Assembly (NCBI GenBank): GCA_903842595.1
Contig: CAIMMO010000002.1
Coordinates: 1 to 64,000, forward strand
From: an uncultured Alphaproteobacteria bacterium
Lineage (GTDB): Bacteria; Pseudomonadota; Alphaproteobacteria; Caulobacterales; Hyphomonadaceae
Direction of reading: 5' to 3'
DNA: 64,000 nt
Shown here: piece by piece, positions 49,551-58,531 of the stretch
How positions within the stretch are numbered: the first letter of the stretch is position 1
How the letters are laid out: every line of letters starts with the position of its first letter
The notes under the pieces: generated by a model
Database searches by the model: none
What the model saw: only the letters and a program-made list of their open reading frames with translations
What the model was told of the DNA's origin: nothing
Program-made: the position numbers and the translations under genes

Positions 49551-50597
49551 GTGCTGATCCAGCTCGCCCGCAGCCTCGTCACAGCGCTGGCCGCGACGGC
49601 TCTTGTCGTGGCGCCAGCCCTGGCGCAGGACATCACCGGCGCCGGCGCCACCTTCCCTGCGCCGATATATTCTAGCTGGGGCGAGGACTACGCGAAAGCA
49701 GGCGGCTCGCGCCTCAACTACCAGGCCCTCGGCTCCGGCGCGGGCGTCACCCAGATCATAAACCGCACGGTCGATTTCGGCGCCTCGGACTCCCCCGTCG
49801 CACCCGAACGGCTGGAGAAGGAACAGCTCCTCCAGTTCCCCGCCGTGATCGGCGCCGTCGTTGTGATCGTGAACGTGCCCGGCGTAGACGGTACGAAGAT
49901 CAAGCTCACCGGCAACGTGCTTGGCGAGATCTATGTCGGCCGCATCCGCCTCTGGGACGATCCGAAAATCACCGCCCTCAACCCCGCGCTGAAGCTTCCA
50001 AAGATTCCGATCTCGCCAGCCTATCGCGCGGATTCTTCCGGCACCACCAGCATCTTCACCAAATACCTCTCGAGCGTGTCGCCCCTCTTCAAGGAGCGCA
50101 CCGGCGCCGGCAACTCCGTCGCATGGCGCACGGGCCTTGGCGCTCCTGGCAACGCAGGCGTCGCCGCCGCCGTGAAGAACATAAAGGGCGGCATCGGCTA
50201 TGTCGAATTCGCCTACGCCGCCGAGAACGGCATGCAGGCGCTTCAGCTCGCCAACGGCTCGGGTAAGTTCGTGACGCCCACCGTACCCGGCTTCCTCCAA
50301 GCCGCAGAACAGGCCGACTGGGACAACGCCAAGAACATGGCCGCCACCATGCTCAACATGCCCGGCGACAATTCCTGGCCCATCGTCTCGGCCACTTACA
50401 TCCTCGTCCCGCGCAACCCAAAGGACCCAGCCCGCACCCAGAGCGTGCTGAAATACGTCGACTGGTCCTTCCGCAATGGCGCAGCCACCGCCGACCGCCT
50501 TCACTACATCATGCTGCCCACCGCCGTGCAGAACCGCGTCCGCGCGCAGTGGGCCACACTCGCTCCCGCGGGCAAGCCGCTCTGGCCGGCAAACTGA
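49551..50597 (+). CDS. pstS: Phosphate ABC transporter substrate-binding protein PstS
   Basis: Periplasmic phosphate receptor of 348 residues. A signal peptide ends APALAQ. The mature protein begins ITGAGATFPAPIYSSWGEDY, the PstS hallmark, then NYQALGSGAGVTQIINRTVDFGASDSP (phosphate-binding loops), YRADSSGTTSIFTKYL and IVSATYILVP. I place the start at GTG 49551, which has AGGGAG eight bases upstream and puts the signal peptide directly at the N-terminus; the ATG at 49479 would add a non-signal leader. First gene of pstSCAB. Confidence 0.95.
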   Translation: MLIQLARSLVTALAATALVVAPALAQDITGAGATFPAPIYSSWGEDYAKAGGSRLNYQALGSGAGVTQIINRTVDFGASDSPVAPERLEKEQLLQFPAVIGAVVVIVNVPGVDGTKIKLTGNVLGEIYVGRIRLWDDPKITALNPALKLPKIPISPAYRADSSGTTSIFTKYLSSVSPLFKERTGAGNSVAWRTGLGAPGNAGVAAAVKNIKGGIGYVEFAYAAENGMQALQLANGSGKFVTPTVPGFLQAAEQADWDNAKNMAATMLNMPGDNSWPIVSATYILVPRNPKDPARTQSVLKYVDWSFRNGAATADRLHYIMLPTAVQNRVRAQWATLAPAGKPLWPAN

Positions 50598-50604
50598 GGT
50601 TCCC

Positions 50605-51567
50605 ATGAGCACCCCGGCCACACCGGCAATCGGCGCCCGCAAGATCCACCCCGCCGACACCACCTTCCGCCTCAGCCTTCACGCGGCCGGAGCCGTCGTG
50701 GTGATCGTGCTGCTCTCCATCCTCGCCATCATGTTCATGGGCGGCAAGCTCGCCTTCGACACGTTCGGCCTCGGCTTCATCTGGGGCACGGAGTGGAACC
50801 CCGTCACGCAGATCTACGGCGCGCTGCCCGCCATCACCGGCACGCTGGTCACCGCCATCCTCGCGCTCTGCATCGCCTGGCCCATCGGCTTCGGCATCGC
50901 CTTCTTCCTAACCGAGACCTGCCCCGAAAAACTCCGCACGCCCCTCGGCGTCGCCATCGAACTCCTCGCGGCCGTGCCCTCCATCGTCTACGGCATGTGG
51001 GGCTTCTTCGTGCTCGCCCCCTTCATGTCGGAATATGTCCAGCCCTGGCTCACCAGCACCTTCCTCTGGATCCCGCCCATCGGCGACAGCTTCTTCTGGT
51101 TCACCGCGCCCCCCATCGGCGTCGGTATGCTCACAGCCGCGCTGATCCTCGCCGTCATGATCCTGCCCTTCATCGCCGCCACCACGCGCGACGTGCTGCT
51201 CTCAACGCCGCAGCTCCTGAAGGATGGCGCATACGCCATGGGCGCAACCCGCTGGGAGGCGCTCACCGGCGTCGTCATCCCCGCCGTGCGCGGCTCGCTC
51301 TTCGGCGCCGTCTTCCTCGGCCTCGGCCGGGCGCTCGGCGAAACCATGGCCGTCGTCTTCGTAATCGGCAACGCGATCCGCATGCCCGACAGCCTCATGG
51401 CGCCCTCGGCCACCATCGCCTCCGTTGTCGCCAACAACTTCCCCGAAGCCGAACCCGGCACGCTAGATCTTGCCGTTCTGCTCGCCCTCGGCTTCATCCT
51501 CTTCGTCGTATCCTTCGGTGTCCTCGCCGTCGCCCGCCTCCTCCTCCGCCAGGAGCGCATGTCGTGA
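50605..51567 (+). CDS. pstC: Phosphate ABC transporter permease PstC
   Basis: Inner-membrane permease of 320 residues with six helices and a ModB-type inner-membrane component domain. WNPVTQIYGALPAITGTLVTA and LLAAVPSIVYGMWGFFVLAPF are typical of PstC. The cytoplasmic EAA loop reads DGAYAMGATRWEALTGVVIPA, the ATPase contact. Starts seven bases after pstS; its stop overlaps the GTG of pstA (GTGA). Confidence 0.95.
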   Translation: MSTPATPAIGARKIHPADTTFRLSLHAAGAVVVIVLLSILAIMFMGGKLAFDTFGLGFIWGTEWNPVTQIYGALPAITGTLVTAILALCIAWPIGFGIAFFLTETCPEKLRTPLGVAIELLAAVPSIVYGMWGFFVLAPFMSEYVQPWLTSTFLWIPPIGDSFFWFTAPPIGVGMLTAALILAVMILPFIAATTRDVLLSTPQLLKDGAYAMGATRWEALTGVVIPAVRGSLFGAVFLGLGRALGETMAVVFVIGNAIRMPDSLMAPSATIASVVANNFPEAEPGTLDLAVLLALGFILFVVSFGVLAVARLLLRQERMS

Positions 51568-52436
51568 AACAGCTCACCGCCGCCACCCGCGCCCGCTACT
51601 TCCGTCGCCAGCTCGTCAACCGCGTCATGGGCGGCCTCTGCATCGCCGCCGCGGGCGTCGGCCTCATCCTGCTCGCGCTCATCCTCTGGATGCTGTTCTC
51701 GAACGGCCTCGCGGGCCTCACGCTCGACACCTTCACCAAGCCGATGTCCCAGCCAGGCTCTGGCGGCGGCCTTGCCAACGCGATCATCGGCTCTCTGCTG
51801 CAGGTCGGCGTCGGGGCGATGATCGGCGCGCCACTTGGAATGATGGTTGGCGTCTATCTCTCCGAAGTCGGCAAGGAGTCGCGCTTCGCCTCCATCGTCC
51901 GCTTCGTGAACGACATCCTGCTGTCCGCCCCCTCCGTTCTGATAGGCCTATTCGTATACCAGATCGCTGTCCTGCCCTTCGGCGGCTTCTCAGGCGTCGC
52001 CGGATCGATCGCCCTCGCCCTCATCGCCATGCCCATCGTCGCCCGGACCACCGAAGACATCCTGCGCCTCGTGCCCCAGGCCTATCGCGATGGCGCCATC
52101 GCACTCGGCAGCCGCGAGAACGAGGTGGTGGGCAAGGTCGTGCTCCCCGCAGCCTTCGGCGGCATCCTCACCGGCATCCTTCTCGCCATCGCGCGCATCG
52201 CGGGCGAGACCGCGCCGCTGCTCTTCACTTCCCTCGGCAACGACATCTGGTCAACCGACATGACCCAGCCCATGGCCAGCCTGCCGATGGCAATCGTGCG
52301 CTATTCTAACACCCCCTATCCCGAATGGGTCGCACTCGCCTGGACCGGCGCCATGCTGATCACTGTGGGCGTTCTTGTCCTCAACATTGCGTCACGCTTC
52401 TCCTACGCGGCCGTCGCGGGAAAGCAGGGGGGCTGA
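51564..52436 (+). CDS. pstA: Phosphate ABC transporter permease PstA
   Basis: Second permease, 290 residues, from GTG 51564 overlapping the pstC stop by four bases. Helices include [40 protein letters not shown] and the EAA loop [22 protein letters not shown] fit PstA, as does the ending with [13 protein letters not shown] and the late [20 protein letters not shown] helix. The much longer open frame upstream of the GTG is an artefact of frame overlap with pstC. Confidence 0.95.
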   Translation: MKQLTAATRARYFRRQLVNRVMGGLCIAAAGVGLILLALILWMLFSNGLAGLTLDTFTKPMSQPGSGGGLANAIIGSLLQVGVGAMIGAPLGMMVGVYLSEVGKESRFASIVRFVNDILLSAPSVLIGLFVYQIAVLPFGGFSGVAGSIALALIAMPIVARTTEDILRLVPQAYRDGAIALGSRENEVVGKVVLPAAFGGILTGILLAIARIAGETAPLLFTSLGNDIWSTDMTQPMASLPMAIVRYSNTPYPEWVALAWTGAMLITVGVLVLNIASRFSYAAVAGKQGG

Positions 52437-52437
52437 T

Positions 52438-53298
52438 ATGGTCGCCGGCATGACAATCGACACACAGCAGCCCGCCGCACGCACGCCGCGCACCACGCCC
52501 ATGGCCGCGCCCACAGTTACCGCAACAAGCGCCGCAGCCGCCCCCACACTTATCCGCCTCGAACACATTAACGCCTTCTATGGCCAGAAGCAGGCGCTGT
52601 TCGACGTCAATCTCGACATCCCCGACAACACCGTCACCGCCTTCATCGGCGCCTCAGGCTGTGGCAAGTCCACCCTGCTGCGCTGCCTAAACCGCATGAA
52701 CGACACCATCCCCAGCGCGCGCGTCGAGGGCGCGATCCGGATGGATGGCACGGACATCAACTCGCCCGCGATCGACCCCGTGCAGGTCCGCACCCGCATC
52801 GGCATGGTGTTCCAGAAACCAAACCCGTTCCCGATGTCGATCTACGACAACATCGCCTACGGTCCCCGAACCCACAAACTCCATGGCTCGAAAGCCGACC
52901 TCGACGAACTCGTCGAGAAGTCGCTGCGTCGCGCTGCACTCTGGGACGAAGTGAAGGACCGCCTCAACAAGTCAGGCCTTGGCCTGTCCGGCGGCCAGCA
53001 GCAACGCCTCGTCATCGCAAGAACGCTCGCCGTATCGCCTGCGGTCATCCTGATGGACGAACCCTGCTCTGCGCTTGACCCCATCGCCACCGCCCACATC
53101 GAGGCGCTGATTGATCAGCTGCGCGAGCATACCTGCATCGTGATCGTCACCCACTCAATGGCACAGGCCGCTCGCGTCTCGCAACGCACCGCCTTCTTCC
53201 ACATGGGCAAGCTGATCGAGTCCGGCCCCACCGACCAGATCTTCACCATGCCGAAGCTCGACCAGACCCAGGACTACATCACCGGCCGCTTCGGCTGA
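52438..53298 (+). CDS. pstB: Phosphate ABC transporter ATPase PstB
   Basis: Cytosolic ATPase of 286 residues that powers phosphate import. Walker A is GASGCGKST, the Q-loop region has [18 protein letters not shown] (diagnostic of PstB), the signature is LSGGQQQR, and Walker B is [11 protein letters not shown]. The first 35 residues are a Thr/Ala/Pro-rich extension longer than usual. Start ATG 52438 is two bases after the pstA stop; ATG 52450 is an alternative. No phoU or phoB follows. Confidence 0.95.
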   Translation: MVAGMTIDTQQPAARTPRTTPMAAPTVTATSAAAAPTLIRLEHINAFYGQKQALFDVNLDIPDNTVTAFIGASGCGKSTLLRCLNRMNDTIPSARVEGAIRMDGTDINSPAIDPVQVRTRIGMVFQKPNPFPMSIYDNIAYGPRTHKLHGSKADLDELVEKSLRRAALWDEVKDRLNKSGLGLSGGQQQRLVIARTLAVSPAVILMDEPCSALDPIATAHIEALIDQLREHTCIVIVTHSMAQAARVSQRTAFFHMGKLIESGPTDQIFTMPKLDQTQDYITGRFG

Positions 53299-53783
53299 TC
53301 GGGCTCCGACGATACCCCCCCCCTGTCGTGCTTCGCTCGCCACTTGCGTTGCAAGTAAGAGGGGCAAGCACCGCTCTGCTCTCTACCTGAGGCTTAACGC
53401 GGCTGGGGGAGCGATGACCGTTCCAACACGTTGAAACACCGGCGCACGTGTTGCCCACATCGCGAGCGGCGGCCCCAGAGCGCGCCGGTCGAACCACGAG
53501 GGCGTGCTCACAAAGGCTCGCGAACGGCCCACGATCCCCCGACTGTTCCTTGCCAACCGCTTACTGCCTCAGCGCCCCGCGCGTCTGAGCACGCAGCGCC
53601 ATACCTACCCCACACCGCGGGTCGGCAGCCAGCTGACCCTCGGTTGCAGTCCGCCCCCGCCCCACCGCGACGCTGGTTCCACAGTCCTGCAATCTGCTCA
53701 TCCTGCGGCACGCTTGTTGATCCCGGTCAACCGGCGATCGAAGCGCCAGGCTAGGCTGGGGCCTGCAGTAGGAGGAACGCTCC
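53299..53783. other. Intergenic region after pstB, 485 bases
   Basis: No supported gene. It contains a C-run just after the pstB stop, a perfect short inverted repeat ACTTGC-GTT-GCAAGT at 53342-53356 and, at the right end, AGGAGG for the gene at 53784. phoU, often found here, is absent. Confidence 0.6.
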
Positions 53784-54617
53784 GTGAGCTACCGCAACAT
53801 TATCGTTCTCGTTGATGAAACAGCGACATCGGCCCCACGCATCGCCGCCGCCGCAGACCTCGCCGCACGTTTCGGCGCCTCTCTCACCGGCATGTTCCTG
53901 AAGTCCGGACACATACCCGCTTTCGTTGTCGGCGACGCCTTCACCGCCGTCACAACCGTGCAAGCCTATGTCGAGGAACGGGACAAGACGATCAGTCTCG
54001 CGAGCGCCAAGGCGCGCAAGGCCTTTGAAGACGCAGCCGCCGGCGGCGGTATTCGCCATCACTGGATCGAGGTCGATGGTGATGACGAACAGGCCATCCT
54101 GACTGCAGTGCGGCGGTTCGACCTGACAGTCTTCCCGCACGAGGCCACGTCCAGTTTCGGCACGCAGGCCATCAGCGCGGCGACGATAGGCATCGGCTCA
54201 GGCGCCCCGCTTCTGATCCTTCCCGAACGCGGCTATCCTGTGCCGTTCGGAGCAAAGGTTCTCGTTGCCTGGAAGGAGACCCGGGAATCCGCACGCGCGG
54301 TTCGCGACGCCATGCCCTTCCTGTCGGCTGCCAGCGAAGTCCATTTCCTTTGCGTCGCCCCCGACGCCGAACCGGATTTCGACAACCTGCAGCGGCAGTA
54401 TCTCGCCGCTCATGGCTGCACCAACGTCCACATGCACATCGACAGGAACACCGACCAGCCCGTTGCAAACGCGATCCAGCGTCATGCCGGCAAGGTCGGC
54501 GCAGACCTCGTGGTCCTCGGCCTCTACGGACATTCGCGCATGCGCGAACTGCTGCTGGGCGGTGTCAGCCGCGACATGCTGGGGTCCATTCACCTGCCGC
54601 TTCTGGTGTCCCACTAA
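53784..54617 (+). CDS. Universal stress protein, tandem Usp domains
   Basis: Cytosolic protein of 277 residues with two UspA folds. The first begins SYRNIIVLVDETATSAPRI, and the second begins with VLVAWKETRESARAVRDAMPFL and has the nucleotide-binding GLYGHSRMRELLLGGVSRDML (G-2x-G-9x-G-S/N pattern) near the C-terminus. The first domain lacks a clear such motif. The start is GTG with AGGAGG upstream. Role in stress survival is known for the family only in general terms. Confidence 0.88.
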   Translation: MSYRNIIVLVDETATSAPRIAAAADLAARFGASLTGMFLKSGHIPAFVVGDAFTAVTTVQAYVEERDKTISLASAKARKAFEDAAAGGGIRHHWIEVDGDDEQAILTAVRRFDLTVFPHEATSSFGTQAISAATIGIGSGAPLLILPERGYPVPFGAKVLVAWKETRESARAVRDAMPFLSAASEVHFLCVAPDAEPDFDNLQRQYLAAHGCTNVHMHIDRNTDQPVANAIQRHAGKVGADLVVLGLYGHSRMRELLLGGVSRDMLGSIHLPLLVSH

Positions 54618-54691
54618 CGCTTGACGGCCCGCGCGCGCCGGCTGCAGATGCGGCTCCCGCCCGGAACGCATGCCACCAAGGAACCAGCCCA

Positions 54692-54940
54692 ATGCCGCAA
54701 AAGGAAATGCGCATCATCCCGAAGCCGCCGGCCGATGCGATCGTGCTCACGCCGGAGGCAGGCAAGCTCGCCCTCGAAGGCAAGGGCGGCGACACCTACC
54801 GCTGTGGCGCCTGCAAGACGCGGCTGATGGACAATGTCAGCCACATGGACGTCTTCCATGGTGAGCCCTTCGACGCCGTGAAATGCCCGAAATGCGGCAA
54901 GTTCAATGGCCTGCCCGAAGACGACCACCATCATCATTGA
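54692..54940 (+). CDS. Small zinc-ribbon protein with His-rich tail
   Basis: Protein of 82 residues. Two CxxC pairs (YRCGACKTRL and VKCPKCGKFNG) about 30 residues apart should bind one zinc. The chain ends DDHHHH, a natural metal-binding tail. No known family, but the ribbon suggests a nucleic-acid or protein adaptor. It lies 74 bases downstream of the Usp gene on the same strand. Confidence 0.75.
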   Translation: MPQKEMRIIPKPPADAIVLTPEAGKLALEGKGGDTYRCGACKTRLMDNVSHMDVFHGEPFDAVKCPKCGKFNGLPEDDHHHH

Positions 54941-55054
54941 TGGCTTCAAGGCGTGAGCCAGGCGGGGTCAGGTTCCGCCCCCGATTCCGGTCTGTTCCCT
55001 CTCCGATTCCTGCGCGTTTCCGCGTTCTGTGGATAAGCCCGGCGTGTGGATAAC

Positions 55055-55567
55055 TCAGGCCGGCACGAACTCCCGGTCGAGCCGCAGAGAAAGATCAACC
55101 CACATCGCCGCCCGGTCCGGATCGACCGCTGCGTCCGCCGGCAGGTAGCGGTCGTGGCAAAGCACGAGATCCGCCTCGATGCCACTCGACGACAGAGGCA
55201 GCCGTAGCCAGTAGTGTATCGAGCCGTCAGCCCGCCGCGTCGCGCCCGAAACCGGCATCTCACGCAGGAGCGAACGTGTCGCCAGCTCAGCCCACATCGC
55301 CCCGCCACGGCAGGCGTCGATCTGGTCCGCCGTCTTCCCCCGAGCCTCGCAGCCAAACACCGTCTGCAGGCCAGTGCCGGCGAGACGGAAACGGAACTGG
55401 CCGCCATCCTCGCAGCTCAGGATCGAGACATAGGCCAGCTCACGATTGATCGCGGAAATATCGATATCCTCGCACGTGATGAAGTTGCGCCCCCGCAAAC
55501 GCTTGCGCCAGGACTCAAGCACCTTCGTCTGCCCCATCGGGGCAGCAGCAACATGATCAAGCGACAT
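55055..55567 (-). CDS. PAS-domain protein (alphaproteobacterial PAS_5 type)
   Basis: Protein of 170 residues formed by a single PAS-like domain: FITCEDIDISAINRELAYVSIL, FRFRLAGTGLQTVFG, RRADGSIHYWLRLPLSSSG. Alphaproteobacterial proteins of this sort (PAS_5/DUF1488-like region) are uncharacterised sensory modules. I used ATG 55567, which has AGGGG six bases upstream; ATG 55612 and 55705 are in frame. No output domain. Confidence 0.7.
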   Translation of the reverse strand: MSLDHVAAAPMGQTKVLESWRKRLRGRNFITCEDIDISAINRELAYVSILSCEDGGQFRFRLAGTGLQTVFGCEARGKTADQIDACRGGAMWAELATRSLLREMPVSGATRRADGSIHYWLRLPLSSSGIEADLVLCHDRYLPADAAVDPDRAAMWVDLSLRLDREFVPA

Positions 55568-55887
55568 TCTCAGCCCCTGGAATCCAATACGGAACGGACC
55601 GAAATCCGGCATCCGCAAAGACTTCTGTTGTTGAACAGGATCCGTCAGGCCAGCCCGACCTCCGGATCTTTTACTGAGGGAGCCGCCTCCCGCACACACG
55701 CGCAACTCGAAGCGGCCCAGTGATTCGCATCACTGTCCCGTAGGGTGATTCGGTTCGCGGACTCAGGCAAGGCCCTGCACGAACCAATTCTTCACATCCA
55801 TCAACAAAGTCCAAACAGTGTGTCTTGTTGCGGACACGACCCGAATGCATGCGAATTGGATTCACTCAAGAAAACGAGCGCGGCGCG
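55568..55887. other. Intergenic region between the PAS and mucR genes, 320 bases
   Basis: No supported gene. It is AT-richer than average, as expected for a promoter region of the PAS gene and the terminator of the MucR-like gene. No clear hairpin was found. Confidence 0.5.
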
Positions 55888-56298
55888 CTACTTCTTCATC
55901 AGACCGAGGCCCATCTTCCGGGCGAGGTCGGACCGCTGCTTCGCATAGGCAGGCGCCACCATTGGATAGTCGGCCGAGAGGCCCCACTTCTCGCGATACT
56001 CCTCCGGCGACATGTCATAGCGCGTACGCAGGTGGCGCTTCAGGGACTTGAACTTCTTGCCATCCTCAAGGCAGACGATGTGATCGTCCGTCACCGACTT
56101 CTTCACCGCAACAGCTGGCTTAAGCTCCACCCTCAGCTCGGCAGCCGGCGCGCCCTGGATCTCGGCCAAGGTGGCGTGAACCCGCTCGATCAGGCGGGGA
56201 AGCTCGACGACTGGAACCGTATTGTGCGCCACATAGGCGGATACAATATCCGATGTGAGTTCGATAAGACTAGAACGGGGCCGCGCTTCCGTATCCAT
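55888..56298 (-). CDS. MucR/Ros-family transcriptional regulator
   Basis: DNA-binding protein of 136 residues. The N-terminal helix [20 protein letters not shown] oligomerises the family; the C-terminal part carries [36 protein letters not shown], the Ros/MucR zinc-finger core. In this copy the second Cys position is Asp (CLED), as in several MucR proteins, and the second His position is Arg (HLRTR), so zinc coordination is altered. Global regulator of exopolysaccharide, motility and cell-cycle genes in relatives. Start ATG 56298 is the in-frame ATG that directly precedes the usual MucR beginning. Confidence 0.88.
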   Translation of the reverse strand: MDTEARPRSSLIELTSDIVSAYVAHNTVPVVELPRLIERVHATLAEIQGAPAAELRVELKPAVAVKKSVTDDHIVCLEDGKKFKSLKRHLRTRYDMSPEEYREKWGLSADYPMVAPAYAKQRSDLARKMGLGLMKK

Positions 56299-56433
56299 GT
56301 GCAACGTTGCTTCCCGACAGGTTGAATCGCTCTGCTGAACGCCATTACTGCCCGGATACTCTGTGAGTTCACGAAATCTGTAAATGCCAGCCTGAAAGGA
56401 CACGCGTTATTGCGAGGATGTCGAGCGCAACTG

Positions 56434-58218
56434 CTAGGCAAACAGCGAAATCGCCAAAACAACGCCCAGTATTGCAAGGCTAAGGACAGCGGTTGCGCTT
56501 AGCGGAACATTGGCCGCGACCCACCCTTCAGGTCCGAAGACCTGCCGGGCCGCCAGTTGCGCCGATCCGCCAACCGCCCCGATGGCCCCTGACACGACCC
56601 GCCCCGCCTTGCGCGCCCGCTTCCCGACAGCACGCGCCATCACCGGCCAGCCCCGACGCCAGAACCACTCCACATCCATGATCAGCCCCGGCTTCTCGGC
56701 CGGATACCAGCGCCGCCACTGCAACAGCATGAAGGCCAGTGTCGCGAAAACCAGAAGCTGAAATTGCTGCAGCACATGCCCCGCCGTCCACAGGTCGGTC
56801 GCCAGATACTCCATCGCAGCCTCCTGATACGGCAGGAACTGGTAGAGCCAACCGGGCGACAGGCCGACGAGAATGCACAAGGCCGCCGCAGCGCCCATTG
56901 CCAGCAGCATGTTGAATGGCGCCTCCTGCGGACGCTTGCCACTGTCATGACTGAAGAAGCAGAAGTATGGGATCTTGATCCCCGAATGCTCGAGCACACC
57001 GGCCGATGCGAACAGCAGCGCGATCCACACGACGAACAGCGCCGGGTCAGCATGGCTCGCCGACATCACCATCGACTTCGCGACAAAGCCCGAGAACAAT
57101 GGCAGCGCCGAAATCGACGCCGCGCCCACCAGACAGAACAGCGTCGTCCACGGCATCGTGCGATGCAACCCACCCAGCTCGCTCGCCTTCGTCGTCCCCG
57201 TCCGATAGAGCACAGCGCCCATGCTCATGAAGAGCAGCGCCTTGTACATGATATGCGCAAACGCATGCGCCGCCGCGCCATTGACCGCCAGCTGCGTGCC
57301 GATGCCGACAGCGCACACCATGAAGCCGACCTGGTTGTTGAGGCTGTAGGCCAGCACTTTCCGAAGGTCATTCTCGATCACCGCGAAGAAGACTGGGAAC
57401 ACGGTCATCACTGCGCCGATCCAGATCAGCCACTCGAGCCCAGCGAAGTAACGCGCCAGCGCATAGACGGCGAGCTTGGTCGTGAAGACAGACAGAACCA
57501 CCGCGCCCGTCTCAGAGGCGCGCGGATATGAATCCTGCAGCCAGTTGTGAACCATCGGGAAGGCCGCCTTGATCCCGAAGCCTGCGAGGATCAGAACCGC
57601 GCCGGGTGCATTGATATCCATCACGCCAACCGGCAACCCGGCCTGGCTCGGCGCGATCAGCGCGAACTGCGTATCACCCGTCGCCGCGACATACATGCAG
57701 ATGCCCGCCAGAACGAGCATGCCCGAAGCGATCTGGAAGACGAGATAGCGCAACGCCGCCCGCGCGCTCTCCGGCCCGCGCGGCGCAAGTATCTGGAAAA
57801 CCGACGCGATCGCTGTCAGCTCCCATGCGATGAAAAGGCTGATGAGATCGCCGACGAATACAGCAGTTACCCCAGCGCCCGCATAGAGCATCGCAGTTGA
57901 ATCCTGCAGCGCATCGCGGCGGTGCAGCGAATACGCCCCCACCAGCGCAGACGCGATGATGAATGCGAGGCCAAACACGAAGGACAGACTATCCGGCCGA
58001 TACAGCACCAGCTCCAGTCCAAGGAACTGCACCGTCTGCAGGTTGATGCTCAGCCCCTCAGCTGAGATCAGTGCGACAAGCGCAACCAGCGGCCCGCCCA
58101 CCATCAGGATGGCGCGCGAGGCGACATCGCGCGCGAACGGAAGCAGCAGCGCAGCGGCGAGGATGAAGAATCCGGGATTGGTATTGGCTAATAAGTCGGC
58201 GAGGCGTTCAATCGTCAC
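56434..58218 (-). CDS. Mrp-type antiporter subunit D-like (third NuoL/M/N homologue)
   Basis: Polytopic proton-translocating subunit of about 594 residues. Conserved charged sites include LISLFIAWELTAIASVF (Glu of the antiporter family), GFGIKAAFPMVHNWLQDSYPRA (Lys and His line), and the late AHIMYKALLFMSMG helix. It is longer than typical MrpD, with a C-terminal amphipathic extension. GTG 58218 is preferred to ATG 58245 because GGGAGG lies six bases upstream; it overlaps the previous gene by 11 bases. Last gene of the Mrp-like operon. Confidence 0.82.
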   Translation of the reverse strand: MTIERLADLLANTNPGFFILAAALLLPFARDVASRAILMVGGPLVALVALISAEGLSINLQTVQFLGLELVLYRPDSLSFVFGLAFIIASALVGAYSLHRRDALQDSTAMLYAGAGVTAVFVGDLISLFIAWELTAIASVFQILAPRGPESARAALRYLVFQIASGMLVLAGICMYVAATGDTQFALIAPSQAGLPVGVMDINAPGAVLILAGFGIKAAFPMVHNWLQDSYPRASETGAVVLSVFTTKLAVYALARYFAGLEWLIWIGAVMTVFPVFFAVIENDLRKVLAYSLNNQVGFMVCAVGIGTQLAVNGAAAHAFAHIMYKALLFMSMGAVLYRTGTTKASELGGLHRTMPWTTLFCLVGAASISALPLFSGFVAKSMVMSASHADPALFVVWIALLFASAGVLEHSGIKIPYFCFFSHDSGKRPQEAPFNMLLAMGAAAALCILVGLSPGWLYQFLPYQEAAMEYLATDLWTAGHVLQQFQLLVFATLAFMLLQWRRWYPAEKPGLIMDVEWFWRRGWPVMARAVGKRARKAGRVVSGAIGAVGGSAQLAARQVFGPEGWVAANVPLSATAVLSLAILGVVLAISLFA

Positions 58219-58531
58219 GACCCGCCTCCCCGCTTCGCCTATCATAGTAGCCTTCGGGACGTCTCAGCATCTTTCCAAGCGGCCAGCCACTCAGCACGGC
58301 GAACGCAAACGCAAAAAAACCGAAAACGCCCTGAAAACCCGGCGCGTAGGTCACGGCCTTGATCGGCCTGAACGCCAGCCATGCCTCCAGCCCTATCAGC
58401 GCAACGCCAATCACGATCAGCGACCACGTGAACAGGGCCTTGAACCACGGGGCCCGCATCCACGAAAACAGCAGAACCGAAAGCGGATGCTCGCCCGGCT
58501 CGCCCAGCACAGGTTCTTTCTCCTCGCTCAT
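58208..58531 (-). CDS. Small membrane protein inside the Mrp-type operon
   Basis: Protein of 107 residues with two helices (ALFTWSLIVIGVALIGLEAW and FGFFAFAFAVLSGWPLG), an acidic N-terminus and a basic C-terminus. It overlaps both neighbours (ATGA with the D subunit at 58528). No name known; such a small extra gene is common in alphaproteobacterial Mrp-like operons. Likely an accessory subunit. Confidence 0.7.
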   Translation of the reverse strand: MSEEKEPVLGEPGEHPLSVLLFSWMRAPWFKALFTWSLIVIGVALIGLEAWLAFRPIKAVTYAPGFQGVFGFFAFAFAVLSGWPLGKMLRRPEGYYDRRSGEAGRDD

